Assembly (NCBI GenBank): GCA_016219175.1
Contig: JACRCD010000037.1
Coordinates: 1-33,661 of the forward strand
Origin: Deltaproteobacteria bacterium
GTDB taxonomy: Bacteria; Desulfobacterota; Desulfobulbia; Desulfobulbales; SURF-16
Reading direction: 5' to 3'
DNA length: 33,661 nucleotides
Every line of letters begins with the position of its first letter. The first letter of the stretch is position 1. This document shows, piece after piece, positions 1-7,951 of the stretch. The notes under the pieces were generated by a model, which worked only from the letters and a program-made list of their open reading frames with translations, was not told where the DNA came from and did no database searches. Both the position numbers and the translations under genes were made by a program.

Positions 1-59
1 AAAAAATTATCTCGATCATCATTTTGAACCCAAAAAAGACGATGATTTCAGGACTGATA

Positions 60-131
60 ATGACGGGTCTACATGACCCGTATCCGGACTTTCAGTCCAT
101 TATTTCAACCCACCGTCTTTTAGACGGTGGT
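60..131. repeat. Stacked hairpins resembling an IS200/IS605-type element end
   Basis: Three perfect short stem-loops follow one another: 63-69 pairs with 75-81 (ACGGGTC/GACCCGT), 86-90 with 94-98 (GGACT/AGTCC), and 110-118 with 122-130 (CCACCGTCT/AGACGGTGG with a TTT loop). Closely spaced subterminal hairpins are typical of IS200/IS605 elements, which are mobilised as single strands, and of the omega-RNA segment that follows tnpB. No transposase lies inside the window, so the coding part would have to lie to the left, or this is a solo remnant. The family assignment is inference from structure and my memory of similar ends. Confidence 0.35.
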
Positions 132-141
132 TGTTGAGTTT

Positions 142-199
142 CATGGCTGTTCAGGGAGACAGGTGGTTTGGCTGCCGCCTGTCTCCCTGAACAGCCATG
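142..199. repeat. 25-bp near-perfect inverted repeat upstream of purC
   Basis: The arm at 142-166 pairs with 175-199 across an 8-base spacer, with 24 of 25 positions complementary and the remaining one a G-U wobble in RNA. It ends about 40 bases before the purC start. There is no T-run after either arm, so it does not look like an ordinary intrinsic terminator. It could be a palindromic repeat unit, or a leader hairpin in the purC transcript. Confidence 0.6.
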
Positions 200-240
200 C
201 AGTCTTTAACACCCAAGCAGTTACTTTTGAGGACAAACAA

Positions 241-1140
241 ATGCAGAGCACCCCGGTTACCGAAACCCGTTTTGCGGATTTAAAATTGCTCCATCGCGGC
301 AAGGTCCGCGACCTGTATGAAGTGGAAGACAAGTTGCTGATGGTGGCAACGGATCGCATCTCCGCCTTTGATGTGGTCATGAATGAACCCATTCCCAATA
401 AAGGGGCGGTATTGACCAGCCTTTCCCTGTTCTGGTTCGATTATCTGCGCGACATCGTGCCCAATCATCTCATCTCCGCCGATCCCGCTGATTATCCGGC
501 AAGCTGCGCCCCTTACCGTGACCAGCTCAAGGGCCGCAGCATGCTGGTGAAAAAGGCGAAACCGCTGCCGGTGGAATGCATTGTTCGCGGCTATATATCC
601 GGTTCGTTCTGGAAGGCGTATCGGAAAAACACCACGGTCTGCGGTTTTGAGCTGCCAGCCGGCTTAAAGGAGTCGGAGAAGCTGCCCGAAATCCTCTTCA
701 CCCCGTCGACCAAGGCTGAGCTGGGCCTGCATGATGAGAATATTTCCCTGGAAAGGATGGGAGAGATCGTCGGGGTTGCCGAGACCGAAACCATTGCCAG
801 GGTCTGCATTGAACTGTACCGCAAGGCGGCCGACTATGCCCGCGGCAGAGGCATTATCATCGCCGATACCAAATTTGAGCTGGGCTGGCATGAGGGGGAG
901 CTTCTGCTCATCGACGAGGTGCTCACCCCGGACTCGTCCCGCTTCTGGCCGGAAGACGATTATCAGACCGGCCGGGGCCAGGCCAGCTTTGACAAGCAGT
1001 TTCTCCGGGACTATCTCTCCTCCCTGGACTGGCCGCAGACCCCGCCCGCCCCCAAGCTGCCGGAGGACATCCTCAGAAAAACCGGGGCGCGTTACCTTGA
1101 GGCGCTAGAGCGCATTACCGGCAAGGGGCTTGACGGGTAA
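241..1140 (+). CDS. purC: Phosphoribosylaminoimidazole-succinocarboxamide synthase (SAICAR synthetase)
   Basis: This enzyme joins CAIR and aspartate using ATP to give SAICAR in cytosolic de novo purine synthesis. The 299-aa product has the family's N-terminal nucleotide-binding start ([21 protein letters not shown], residues about 18-37), the ISAFDVVM stretch, the [13 protein letters not shown] segment, and the C-terminal [23 protein letters not shown] block that ends the catalytic core. The length fits the longer, SAICAR-type PurC found in many bacteria and yeast. The reading frame is open back to 127, but that part runs through the 142-199 inverted repeat. The ATG at 241 follows GAGGAC and starts directly before conserved sequence, so I take 241. 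It stands alone, followed after 66 bases by an unrelated cassette. Confidence 0.95.
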   Translation: MQSTPVTETRFADLKLLHRGKVRDLYEVEDKLLMVATDRISAFDVVMNEPIPNKGAVLTSLSLFWFDYLRDIVPNHLISADPADYPASCAPYRDQLKGRSMLVKKAKPLPVECIVRGYISGSFWKAYRKNTTVCGFELPAGLKESEKLPEILFTPSTKAELGLHDENISLERMGEIVGVAETETIARVCIELYRKAADYARGRGIIIADTKFELGWHEGELLLIDEVLTPDSSRFWPEDDYQTGRGQASFDKQFLRDYLSSLDWPQTPPAPKLPEDILRKTGARYLEALERITGKGLDG

Positions 1141-1206
1141 TTCTGGTCTGCGTCAAACTTGACTTGACTTGAACTTATGCGGCAATGACGATACAGGAGG
1201 TGTCTC

Positions 1207-2220
1207 GTGCTGAATAAAATCAAACTCAACAATTTCGGTCCTCTCGTCAAGGTGGATTGGCTGAACCTCGGCCGGATCAACCTGGTGATTGGCGGAAACG
1301 GTAGCGGGAAAACCTTCCTGTTGAAGGCGCTCTACACTGCCATGCGGACGCTGGAGGAGTACAAGCGCGGAGATGATCAGCGTACGGCGGCCGAAATTCT
1401 TGCTGAAAAGCTCTATTGGACCTTCCAGCCGGATAAGATCGGCGATTTGGTGACCAAGGGTGCGGATACGGGCTTGTCCTGCGATGTCCAATTTGACCAG
1501 CGAAATTTTATTTACAGCTTCGGCAAAGACACAACCAAGCAAATTTCGTCACTGGAAAATTATGTGCCATCCCGTTCTAGCAATTCCATTTTTTTGCCGG
1601 CCAAGGAGGTTCTGTCCCTGTATCAGATTATTCTCAAATCCCGCGAACAGGATAAAGCGTTTGGCTTTGACGATACCTATCTCGATCTGGCCCGCGCGCT
1701 TAGGCCGTCGTCCAGAATGGACAGGAATTATGCGGAATTCGCCAAATCCCGCCAGAGTCTGGAGGAAATTTTGGGAGGACGGGTCGAATACGATGAAGCC
1801 TCCGGCCGGTGGCAATTTAAAAAAGGAAACCAAAAGTTTCCGATTGGCGTGACCGCGGAAGGGGTCAAGAAGATAGCAATTCTCGATACCTTGCTGGGCA
1901 ACAGGTATCTGGACACCGGTTCGATTGTCTTTATCGATGAGCCGGAATCCGCTCTGCACCCTGTAGCAGTTTCGCAGTTGCTGGATATTGTTGCCGTTCT
2001 GGCCGATCGGGGCATTCAATTCTTTCTGGCCAGTCATTCCTATTTCGTGGTGAAGAAGCTGTTTCTCATCGCCCAAGAGCGGGACATCTCCATTCCGGTA
2101 ATTTCGGCGCACGACAGTCAATGGACTCCGGCAAACCTGCGGGACGGCATGCCGGAAAATACGATCATTGATGAGTCTATCCGGCTCTACAAAGAAGAAG
2201 TTGGGTTGGCGCTCAAATGA
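1207..2220 (+). CDS. ABC/OLD-like AAA ATPase of a two-gene putative defence cassette
   Basis: A 337-aa soluble P-loop ATPase of the RecF/SMC/OLD-like AAA_15/AAA_21 type. Visible motifs are an N-terminal LNNFGPL strand, Walker A GGNGSGKT (29-36), a TAEGVKKIAIL stretch in the ABC-signature position, Walker B SIVFIDEPES with D244-E245 followed by ALHP, and a switch histidine in FLASHS (H277). It has no TOPRIM or nuclease domain of its own, unlike OLD or GajA. The start is GTG, preceded by a strong AGGAGGTG. Its stop overlaps the next start in ATGA, so the two are translationally coupled. Codon use is more AT-rich than in purC, which hints at acquisition. Related ATPase-effector pairs (PARIS, Septu, Gabija and similar) act in phage defence. 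That role is inference here. Confidence 0.8.
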   Translation: MLNKIKLNNFGPLVKVDWLNLGRINLVIGGNGSGKTFLLKALYTAMRTLEEYKRGDDQRTAAEILAEKLYWTFQPDKIGDLVTKGADTGLSCDVQFDQRNFIYSFGKDTTKQISSLENYVPSRSSNSIFLPAKEVLSLYQIILKSREQDKAFGFDDTYLDLARALRPSSRMDRNYAEFAKSRQSLEEILGGRVEYDEASGRWQFKKGNQKFPIGVTAEGVKKIAILDTLLGNRYLDTGSIVFIDEPESALHPVAVSQLLDIVAVLADRGIQFFLASHSYFVVKKLFLIAQERDISIPVISAHDSQWTPANLRDGMPENTIIDESIRLYKEEVGLALK

Positions 2221-2762
2221 CAACGCAACCGATCGTTGAGTCCGGCATGACATTTGGCCCATACCCTGAAGGTTATTGCTTCTATATAGAGAAGAGCAAG
2301 ACCTACAAAAATATTGGGGAAGGCGTGCGGATAGCGGAGTTTCTGCTTCTCCGTGCAGAGAGCGGAAGGCCGCCTGTTATTTGGGTGGTGGAGGCAAAAT
2401 CAAGCACCCCGCGTCATGTAACGCAACCGGACTTTGATGGTTTTATCGCAGAGATACGCGATAAACTTGTTAACGCCTTTTCCCTTGGCCTTGCCTCCTG
2501 CCTGAAGCGACATCCGGCGGCTAGTGAAGAACTCCCGGAACCATTCGGTGCCCTGGATTTATCTAAGGTGGGAGTGCGGTTTGTCTTGGTTATCAATGGT
2601 CATCAGGAGGGCTGGCTGCCTCCCATTAAGGACGCGCTTGAAAAGTCTCTCCGCGCTGCGGTCAAGACCTGGGCACTGTCGCCGACTCCTGTTGTTGTAT
2701 TTAATGAGGCGCTCGCCAGACAGTACGGTTTAATCTTGCCAGTGACTGGGGCGACTGTCTGA
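2217..2762 (+). CDS. Small protein with PD-(D/E)XK-like motif, putative effector of the ATPase cassette
   Basis: A 181-aa soluble protein I cannot assign to a named family. Residues 36-63 read as a beta-hairpin with E41 in the strand AEFLLLR and a second strand VIWVVEAKSS carrying E59-x-K61. This E...ExK arrangement resembles the core of PD-(D/E)XK nucleases. A later VRFVLVINGHQEGWLPP segment looks like another core strand. It overlaps the ATPase gene by four bases (ATGA) and is followed by a strong terminator, so the pair forms a closed operon. The likely role is an effector, possibly a nuclease, controlled by the ATPase. A non-catalytic partner is the main alternative, and the fold call needs a profile search. 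Confidence 0.65.
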   Translation: MTTQPIVESGMTFGPYPEGYCFYIEKSKTYKNIGEGVRIAEFLLLRAESGRPPVIWVVEAKSSTPRHVTQPDFDGFIAEIRDKLVNAFSLGLASCLKRHPAASEELPEPFGALDLSKVGVRFVLVINGHQEGWLPPIKDALEKSLRAAVKTWALSPTPVVVFNEALARQYGLILPVTGATV

Positions 2763-2813
2763 CCTGCATCACCGAAAACATCGGCGAAGAAACCTGCCGA
2801 TCCGCCTTGTTTT

Positions 2814-2859
2814 GAGTAAAGAATCCGGGCAGCGAGAGCCAGGATTCTTTACTCTTTTT
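2814..2859. terminator. Bidirectional intrinsic terminator between convergent operons
   Basis: A perfect 13-bp stem (2814-2826 with 2842-2854) has a 15-base loop and is followed by T5 at 2855-2859 for plus-strand transcripts. On the minus strand the stop codon of the DUF4340 gene (2849-2851) lies inside the stem. It would end the ATPase-effector operon, and it may also serve the converging exporter operon. Confidence 0.85.
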
Positions 2860-3823
2860 CACTTCCTTCGTCTTTCTGCACCAGATCCGCCTTCTTCATC
2901 CCGGTCAGGGGTTTTATCTGATAAGCGCTGGCCGTGGCGAAAAAGGCGGAGGCCGAAGACTTGATGACATGCTCGCCGTCCGCCTCCTTGCCGTCATTCT
3001 TGTCCTTCTTTTCCTCCGGGCCGATGGTGACGGTTATGGTTTCCTGGTCGGTGGTCAGGGTGAGAACCGCCGCGTCCAGGGGCTTGCCCTGATGTTCCTT
3101 GCCCAGATATCTGGTGACAACCAGATGGGTGGCTCTCTGCAGAAATGTATCAACCGGGGCGCCGGCAAGTTCCTGCTGCGCGTCATCACCAGCCAGCCGC
3201 CACTTGTCCCCCTCTTTTTGCAGGGTCAGGCTGCCGTGGCTGTTTTCCAGTTTAATCTCCTTGAGCTTTTCCCGGTCAACCAGCACATAATCCTTCCGCC
3301 ACCATGATTCCGTTTCTGTGTCAAGTTCCGAGACGGTAAGGCCTTTGGCAAGATAGACGTCATTGGCGGCAGTGGGCCGGACATGGACGGTTTGCGGACC
3401 GGGCGAACTGCCGATAATGAGCGTCTGTGTCTCGCCGTTTTTGCCGGTGACGGCGAGTTTTTTGGCAAAGATCTTGTCATCAACCTGCAAGCGGATGTGG
3501 CTTGAGGGAGTTCTCGTTACAAGCCGTTGCGACTGCAGGGAGGTCATGGTGGCGAGTACCCCCTGCATCCGCTCTGCGTCGGCGGGGTAGGCGGTCCCCT
3601 TGCCGTCGCTTACCTGCCATTCTCCCTGGTCCTCCCTTTTCATGGCCAGTGTTTTGCCTGCTTCATCGGTTATGGAAAATTCCACAATGTTTTCCGGGTT
3701 CATTCCTGGCAGGAGATTCGTGGCCGCCTGGTTCTTGCCCTTTCCCGGCCAGTAGACAAGGGTGATGAGCGCCAGCTGGCTGACCAGCAGCATAAACAGT
3801 ATGAGATTTGTCTTTTTCGTCAT
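2849..3823 (-). CDS. DUF4340 domain protein, accessory to Gld-type ABC exporter
   Basis: The 324-aa product has one N-terminal membrane segment (LILFMLLVSQLALITLVYW) followed by a periplasmic part with the DUF4340 pattern: VEFSITDEAGKTLAMKRE, GEWQVSDG, a PADAERMQGVLATMTSLQSQRLV block and a repeat near residue 190 (KEIKLENSHGSLTLQKEGDKWRL). DUF4340 proteins commonly follow GldG-type genes and are presumed to be part of the same envelope complex; the biochemical role is unknown. The ATG at 3823 lies two bases after the upstream gene's stop, so it is the last gene of that operon. The open frame extends to 3931, but that part overlaps the upstream gene and has no function of its own. Confidence 0.85.
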   Translation of the reverse strand: MTKKTNLILFMLLVSQLALITLVYWPGKGKNQAATNLLPGMNPENIVEFSITDEAGKTLAMKREDQGEWQVSDGKGTAYPADAERMQGVLATMTSLQSQRLVTRTPSSHIRLQVDDKIFAKKLAVTGKNGETQTLIIGSSPGPQTVHVRPTAANDVYLAKGLTVSELDTETESWWRKDYVLVDREKLKEIKLENSHGSLTLQKEGDKWRLAGDDAQQELAGAPVDTFLQRATHLVVTRYLGKEHQGKPLDAAVLTLTTDQETITVTIGPEEKKDKNDGKEADGEHVIKSSASAFFATASAYQIKPLTGMKKADLVQKDEGSEKE

Positions 3824-3825
3824 GA

Positions 3826-6759
3826 TTATTTGTCTCCCAGCAGCTGCATGGGCGTTTCGTTTTTCCTGCGGCGCGCGCCGTAGAGGCTCACCGCCGCCAG
3901 GGCCGCCAGGGCAAATCCATAATTGAACCACTCCCAGAAATTCTGTTCCTGTCTGTTCATGGGTTTAAGCAATCTGGCGTGGGAGCCGCGGGAACGGATG
4001 GTCAACAGGTCCTCATCCGCCACGGACCAGTCGATGACGTTTTGGACAAATTGCAGACTGTTTAAAAATCTGTCCATGCCCATGCTTTGTGACATGCTGA
4101 TCACCGTATCGTTGACGAAATCAGCTGAACCGACCACCACCAGCCTGGAGGACGGCGGAGAATTTTTGATAATCGTCAGGGGCGGCAGTTTTTCTTTTTT
4201 GCCCGCCGCTCCCGGCTGCTTATCCGGCCCCCCATCCATGACATCACTTTCCGGCTGTTCCTCGGCGGGCTGCTGCAGACGAGGGTCCTCCCTGTCGGCA
4301 AAGAAACTGGTAAAACTACCCGTGACGGCCACCGCCAGGTTCTGCTGCTGGAAATCCTGGCCGGCAGCAAAACCCTGGTCCGGGAATTGGGTGAAATCAG
4401 GCTCGATCCGCGGGGCTTCGTTCAGCCAGGAATCCTTGCTTGATTTGAGCAGGATGGAAACATCCTTGCCCTCCAGTTTCTTGTCATCAAGCACGAGCGG
4501 GGAAACCCAGTTCATGGTCACGGCCGGCAAGGCTGAAGTGGCGGGATTGGCCGGCGCCATATTTTCCGGGCGGACATCAACAAAGAACGGATAGTCGATA
4601 CGCTGGATTTCCTGGATGGTCAAACCGCCTAGGTTGCGGGTAACGGGGATGGGAAAGGGCTCATTCTGGCGGTCCATGACCAGGGACTCTCCCACCGTTA
4701 TGCCGTAATGTTGCAGAAGATCGCCAAGTCCGTCCTTGACCTCATTGACCCGCAGGGACTGGGCGTAAGGGGATATGTCAAGCAGGTAATTGCCGGCCAG
4801 GGCGACAACGGCCCCGCCCTGCATCACATACTGATCCAGGGCCAGGCGGTCCATATCGGTCAGACTGCCGGGAGCCACCACCAGGAGGACGTCAAGGTCG
4901 CCGGGAAGCTTGCCCTGGCTCAAATCTGCTTTTTTCAGATTGTAGTTTTCCCGCAGGACCTGCTGGAGAATCTGATAACTGTCCTTGGGGGCGCCATGGC
5001 CCATCATGGCCATGGCAGGGTCACTCTCGCCGGCCGGGGTCCAGATGCCGATGGTTTTGGTGAAACCGGAGCCGTTACGCTTTATCGCCCCTTCGATCTC
5101 CTGGCGCACCTCGGCCTCACCCATGTCCGGGGTGAGGTAGAGCCGCTCGATGGTGTCGCCGGCCTGCAGCAGCAGATGCAGATAAAAGGGGGCAGAATTG
5201 GGTTCTGTCCCCCAGAAGGAGATATTCAGCGGCTCAATGGAGTATTGGGCGTTGAGTTGCTGCCGTTCCGGCTCCGTCATCCGGCCGGGATCGATTTCAT
5301 CATGGCGTAGTCTGTCCCCTGTTTCCTTGCCCAGATCGGCGACAACCTTTGCTATCGTGGCGGGTATTTGCCGGAAGGGTTCCGGCAGGGTTTGGGGCGT
5401 CATGATGCTGACCAGCCTGTACCGGTCAGGGTTTGACTCCAGGACGGCTGCCAGTGACTGAAAGCCGTAAACCGCTTTTTTAATCGATTTGGTCAGGTCG
5501 TATTCAAGATTACGCAGGGATACCTCGGGCTGACCGTCCGCCCTTGGTTTGATTTCAACGAGATCATTGAAACCCAGGGTGACGAACTGGTCCCCGTATT
5601 TGACCAGGATATGAAAGTAGGAGTTCACCACCGACGCCTCGTAGCGCCCGGCCACCTGAAAGGGCACGGATTTGATGCCGTACTGCTGGTTGGCCTCTGT
5701 TTCCATCTCCTCGTCGAATTTGGGATCGACAAAGGAAACCTGCACATTGCCGCGGGAGGCAATCTGATATTCCGTCATCAGATCCTTGATGCGCGGCACG
5801 AGAGGGGAGAGCAGGGGATGGGTCTTGGCGCTGAAGTAGCCGCGCATGACAAGCGGTTCAGGCAGGTTACCGATTATATCCCTGGTTGCCCGGGAGAGGG
5901 AGTATTCCCGCTGCGCGGTGAGGTCGAGACGGGCTGAGTTGACTTGGGCCAGCCAGACATTGGCGCTCAGAAGATTTGTTGCGAGCAGCATTACCCCGAT
6001 CAGGGCGTTTTTACGGTATCTTGCCGTATTTGCGGAGAAACTCCATCTTTTACGATCAATAAAGTAAATGTTTAAGGCCAGGAAAAGAAAGGCGATGGTC
6101 AGGTAATAGATAATATCGCGTAAATCGATGACCCCGCGCTCAATGCTGACAAAGCGGCTGCCCGTGCCCAGATTCCTTAAAAAATCAGCACCCTGGTTGC
6201 TGAAGAAATCGGTGATGCCGCTTGAGCCGACCAGGTAGAAAAAGCCCGCGGTCAGAACGGTGAGCATGAGCGAGATAATCTGGTTGTCCGTGCGGGAAGA
6301 GATGAAAAGACCGATGCTGATGTAGCTTGCCGCCATGAGCAGGGCGCCGAGATAGCCGCCGATAACCGGCCCCCAGTCGAGATTGCCCATCATGGCCACG
6401 GAAAAAGGGAGCCCGAGGGTGAGCAGCAGGGCGCAGGAGGTCAGGGCGAGCACGGCCAGAAATTTGCCCAGGACCAGCTGATGAATGCGCACCGGCAGGG
6501 TGAGCAGCACCTCCAGGGTGCCCAGCTTCTGTTCCTCACTCCACTGGCGCATGGTGAGCGCGGCAACCAGAAAAATCATCAGTAGCGGCATCCACTGAAA
6601 CAGGGGCCGGATGTCCGCGGTATTTCTGGCAAAAAATGTTTCAAGCCAGAAAAATGAAAAAAGGGAGCACAGCAGAAAAGAACCGATGAAAATGGCCGCC
6701 ATCGGAGTGCCGAAGTAGGTTTTCAGTTCTTTTCTGGTGATGGCAAGAATCCGGTTCAT
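3826..6759 (-). CDS. ABC-2 type permease fused to a GldG-like auxiliary domain
   Basis: A 977-aa inner-membrane protein. Residues 1-240 are a GldF/ABC-2 type permease with about six membrane segments and the EEQKLGTLEVLLTLPV loop typical of this group. From about residue 250 a further membrane segment (ALIGVMLLATNLLSANVWLA) leads into a large periplasmic GldG/ABC_transp_aux region with the expected LDLTAQREYSLSRAT, LPEPLVMRGYFSA and YGIKSVPFQV motifs. It ends in a last membrane helix (FALAALAAVSLYGARRR). In Bacteroidota the GldF and GldG parts are separate genes; here they are fused. The ATG overlaps the stop of the ATPase gene (ATGA), and GGGAGGTGAG precedes it. The substrate is not evident, and gliding motility should not be assumed outside Bacteroidota. 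Confidence 0.85.
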   Translation of the reverse strand: MNRILAITRKELKTYFGTPMAAIFIGSFLLCSLFSFFWLETFFARNTADIRPLFQWMPLLMIFLVAALTMRQWSEEQKLGTLEVLLTLPVRIHQLVLGKFLAVLALTSCALLLTLGLPFSVAMMGNLDWGPVIGGYLGALLMAASYISIGLFISSRTDNQIISLMLTVLTAGFFYLVGSSGITDFFSNQGADFLRNLGTGSRFVSIERGVIDLRDIIYYLTIAFLFLALNIYFIDRKRWSFSANTARYRKNALIGVMLLATNLLSANVWLAQVNSARLDLTAQREYSLSRATRDIIGNLPEPLVMRGYFSAKTHPLLSPLVPRIKDLMTEYQIASRGNVQVSFVDPKFDEEMETEANQQYGIKSVPFQVAGRYEASVVNSYFHILVKYGDQFVTLGFNDLVEIKPRADGQPEVSLRNLEYDLTKSIKKAVYGFQSLAAVLESNPDRYRLVSIMTPQTLPEPFRQIPATIAKVVADLGKETGDRLRHDEIDPGRMTEPERQQLNAQYSIEPLNISFWGTEPNSAPFYLHLLLQAGDTIERLYLTPDMGEAEVRQEIEGAIKRNGSGFTKTIGIWTPAGESDPAMAMMGHGAPKDSYQILQQVLRENYNLKKADLSQGKLPGDLDVLLVVAPGSLTDMDRLALDQYVMQGGAVVALAGNYLLDISPYAQSLRVNEVKDGLGDLLQHYGITVGESLVMDRQNEPFPIPVTRNLGGLTIQEIQRIDYPFFVDVRPENMAPANPATSALPAVTMNWVSPLVLDDKKLEGKDVSILLKSSKDSWLNEAPRIEPDFTQFPDQGFAAGQDFQQQNLAVAVTGSFTSFFADREDPRLQQPAEEQPESDVMDGGPDKQPGAAGKKEKLPPLTIIKNSPPSSRLVVVGSADFVNDTVISMSQSMGMDRFLNSLQFVQNVIDWSVADEDLLTIRSRGSHARLLKPMNRQEQNFWEWFNYGFALAALAAVSLYGARRRKNETPMQLLGDK

Positions 6760-7688
6760 TTCTCACCTCCCGCGGAAGCCAGTTCATTAAAGACCGATTC
6801 CAGGGTCCTGCCTTCCTGGTATAACTCGCAAAGCCGCCAGTCATGCTCCTTGGCCAGCTGGTAGAGAGCAGGGCAAAGATCGGCATCATTCTTGCCCTTG
6901 ATCAGATAGGAGACGCGGCCGTTTTCGTTGCTGCTGTAAGTGACCTGCCGCACGGCTGCCAGGCCTTCCAGGATTTTTTGCGGTTCCTCCGCGTTGCCGG
7001 TATTGAGTGTCAGCCTGGCGTTGCTGGTTGCGGCCAGCTCCGACAGCCTGGCATCGGCTTTTACCTGGCCGTTGATGAGGATAATTGCCCTGTCGCAGGT
7101 TGCCTCAACCTCTGACAGGATGTGGGTGGAAATAATGACCGTGCTCCGGCTGGAGAGTTTTTTGATGAGATTGCGGACCTCGACAATCTGGGTGGGATCA
7201 AGTCCGTTGGTCGGCTCATCAAGGATGAGCAGTCGGGGCTGGTGGAGAATGGCCTGGGCCAGACCCACCCTTTGCCGGTACCCTTTACTTAAGGTATTGA
7301 TGGGCAGGGTGAGCTTGTCGGCAAGGCCGGTGCTTAAAATGGCCTCGGAAAGACGCTGTTGCTGGTTTTGCCTGGGGATATTGCGCAGATCCGCGACCAT
7401 CCGCAGATAGGATTGCACGGTCAGTTCCGGATAAAGAGGCGCATTTTCCGGCAGATAGCCGATCATCTCCTGGATGGCTTGGCATTGCTCAAGAACGTCA
7501 AACCCGGCGATGGCCGCGCTCCCCGCATCGGGCTGGAGAAAACCGGTCAGAATTTTCATCAGGGTGGTCTTGCCGGCGCCGTTTGGACCGAGAAGCCCTA
7601 TCACCTCTCCGTCAGTAACGGAAAAGGTGACGTCGGTAAGCGCGGGCACTTCGTCATAGTTTTTGCACAAATTGCGTACTTCTATCAT
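6756..7688 (-). CDS. ABC transporter ATP-binding protein (GldA/CcmA type)
   Basis: A 310-aa ATPase that powers the fused GldF-GldG permease encoded immediately downstream. Walker A is GPNGAGKT (34-41), the signature is LSKGYRQRVGLAQAI, Walker B is LLILDEPTNGLDP, and the H-loop is STHIL. The C-terminal 90 residues form the regulatory extension seen in ABC-2 exporters of the GldA type. It is the first gene of a three-gene minus-strand operon (ATPase, permease-GldG, DUF4340), joined by a four-base overlap and a two-base gap. The complete set suggests one envelope exporter or assembly machine of unknown cargo. Confidence 0.92.
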   Translation of the reverse strand: MIEVRNLCKNYDEVPALTDVTFSVTDGEVIGLLGPNGAGKTTLMKILTGFLQPDAGSAAIAGFDVLEQCQAIQEMIGYLPENAPLYPELTVQSYLRMVADLRNIPRQNQQQRLSEAILSTGLADKLTLPINTLSKGYRQRVGLAQAILHQPRLLILDEPTNGLDPTQIVEVRNLIKKLSSRSTVIISTHILSEVEATCDRAIILINGQVKADARLSELAATSNARLTLNTGNAEEPQKILEGLAAVRQVTYSSNENGRVSYLIKGKNDADLCPALYQLAKEHDWRLCELYQEGRTLESVFNELASAGGEK

Positions 7689-7951
7689 GATGATCTATTC
7701 GCGTTATAAGATTTTGACTGGAGTTTTTTCCCATCGGAGGGGACAGACCTGAATTTGTAACACCTATTTTCAGACTGTCCCAAATGGGAATTGCTATGTC
7801 CCGGCAACTGAATACATTGAGACAAAAAGGGAAAGGAAAAGTTTCAAATTTTTTTATTTTATTCCTGGTGGGCTATCTTTTCGAGAAGAGTGCTCATTTT
7901 TATTTTTTTGTCATTTTCCATATGCTGGACCCTGTAATGGAGTAAACTTCT
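7689..7951. other. Intergenic region with REP-like inverted repeat
   Basis: This 263-base gap lies upstream of the exporter operon and downstream of the IF-2-like gene, both on the minus strand. It holds a GGGACAG...CTGTCCC pair (7740-7746 with 7775-7781) bracketed by CCCAT (7730-7734) and ATGGG (7784-7788). The rest, about 7820-7935, is A/T-rich. I see no convincing gene. The exporter promoter should lie in the part nearest 7689, but no clear -35/-10 pair stands out. Confidence 0.5.

Noticed and set aside
1154-1172. Sigma-70 promoter from the CTTGACTTGACTTGAACT run before the ATPase gene
   Set aside because: Several -35-like TTGACT units exist, but none has an acceptable -10 at the right distance.
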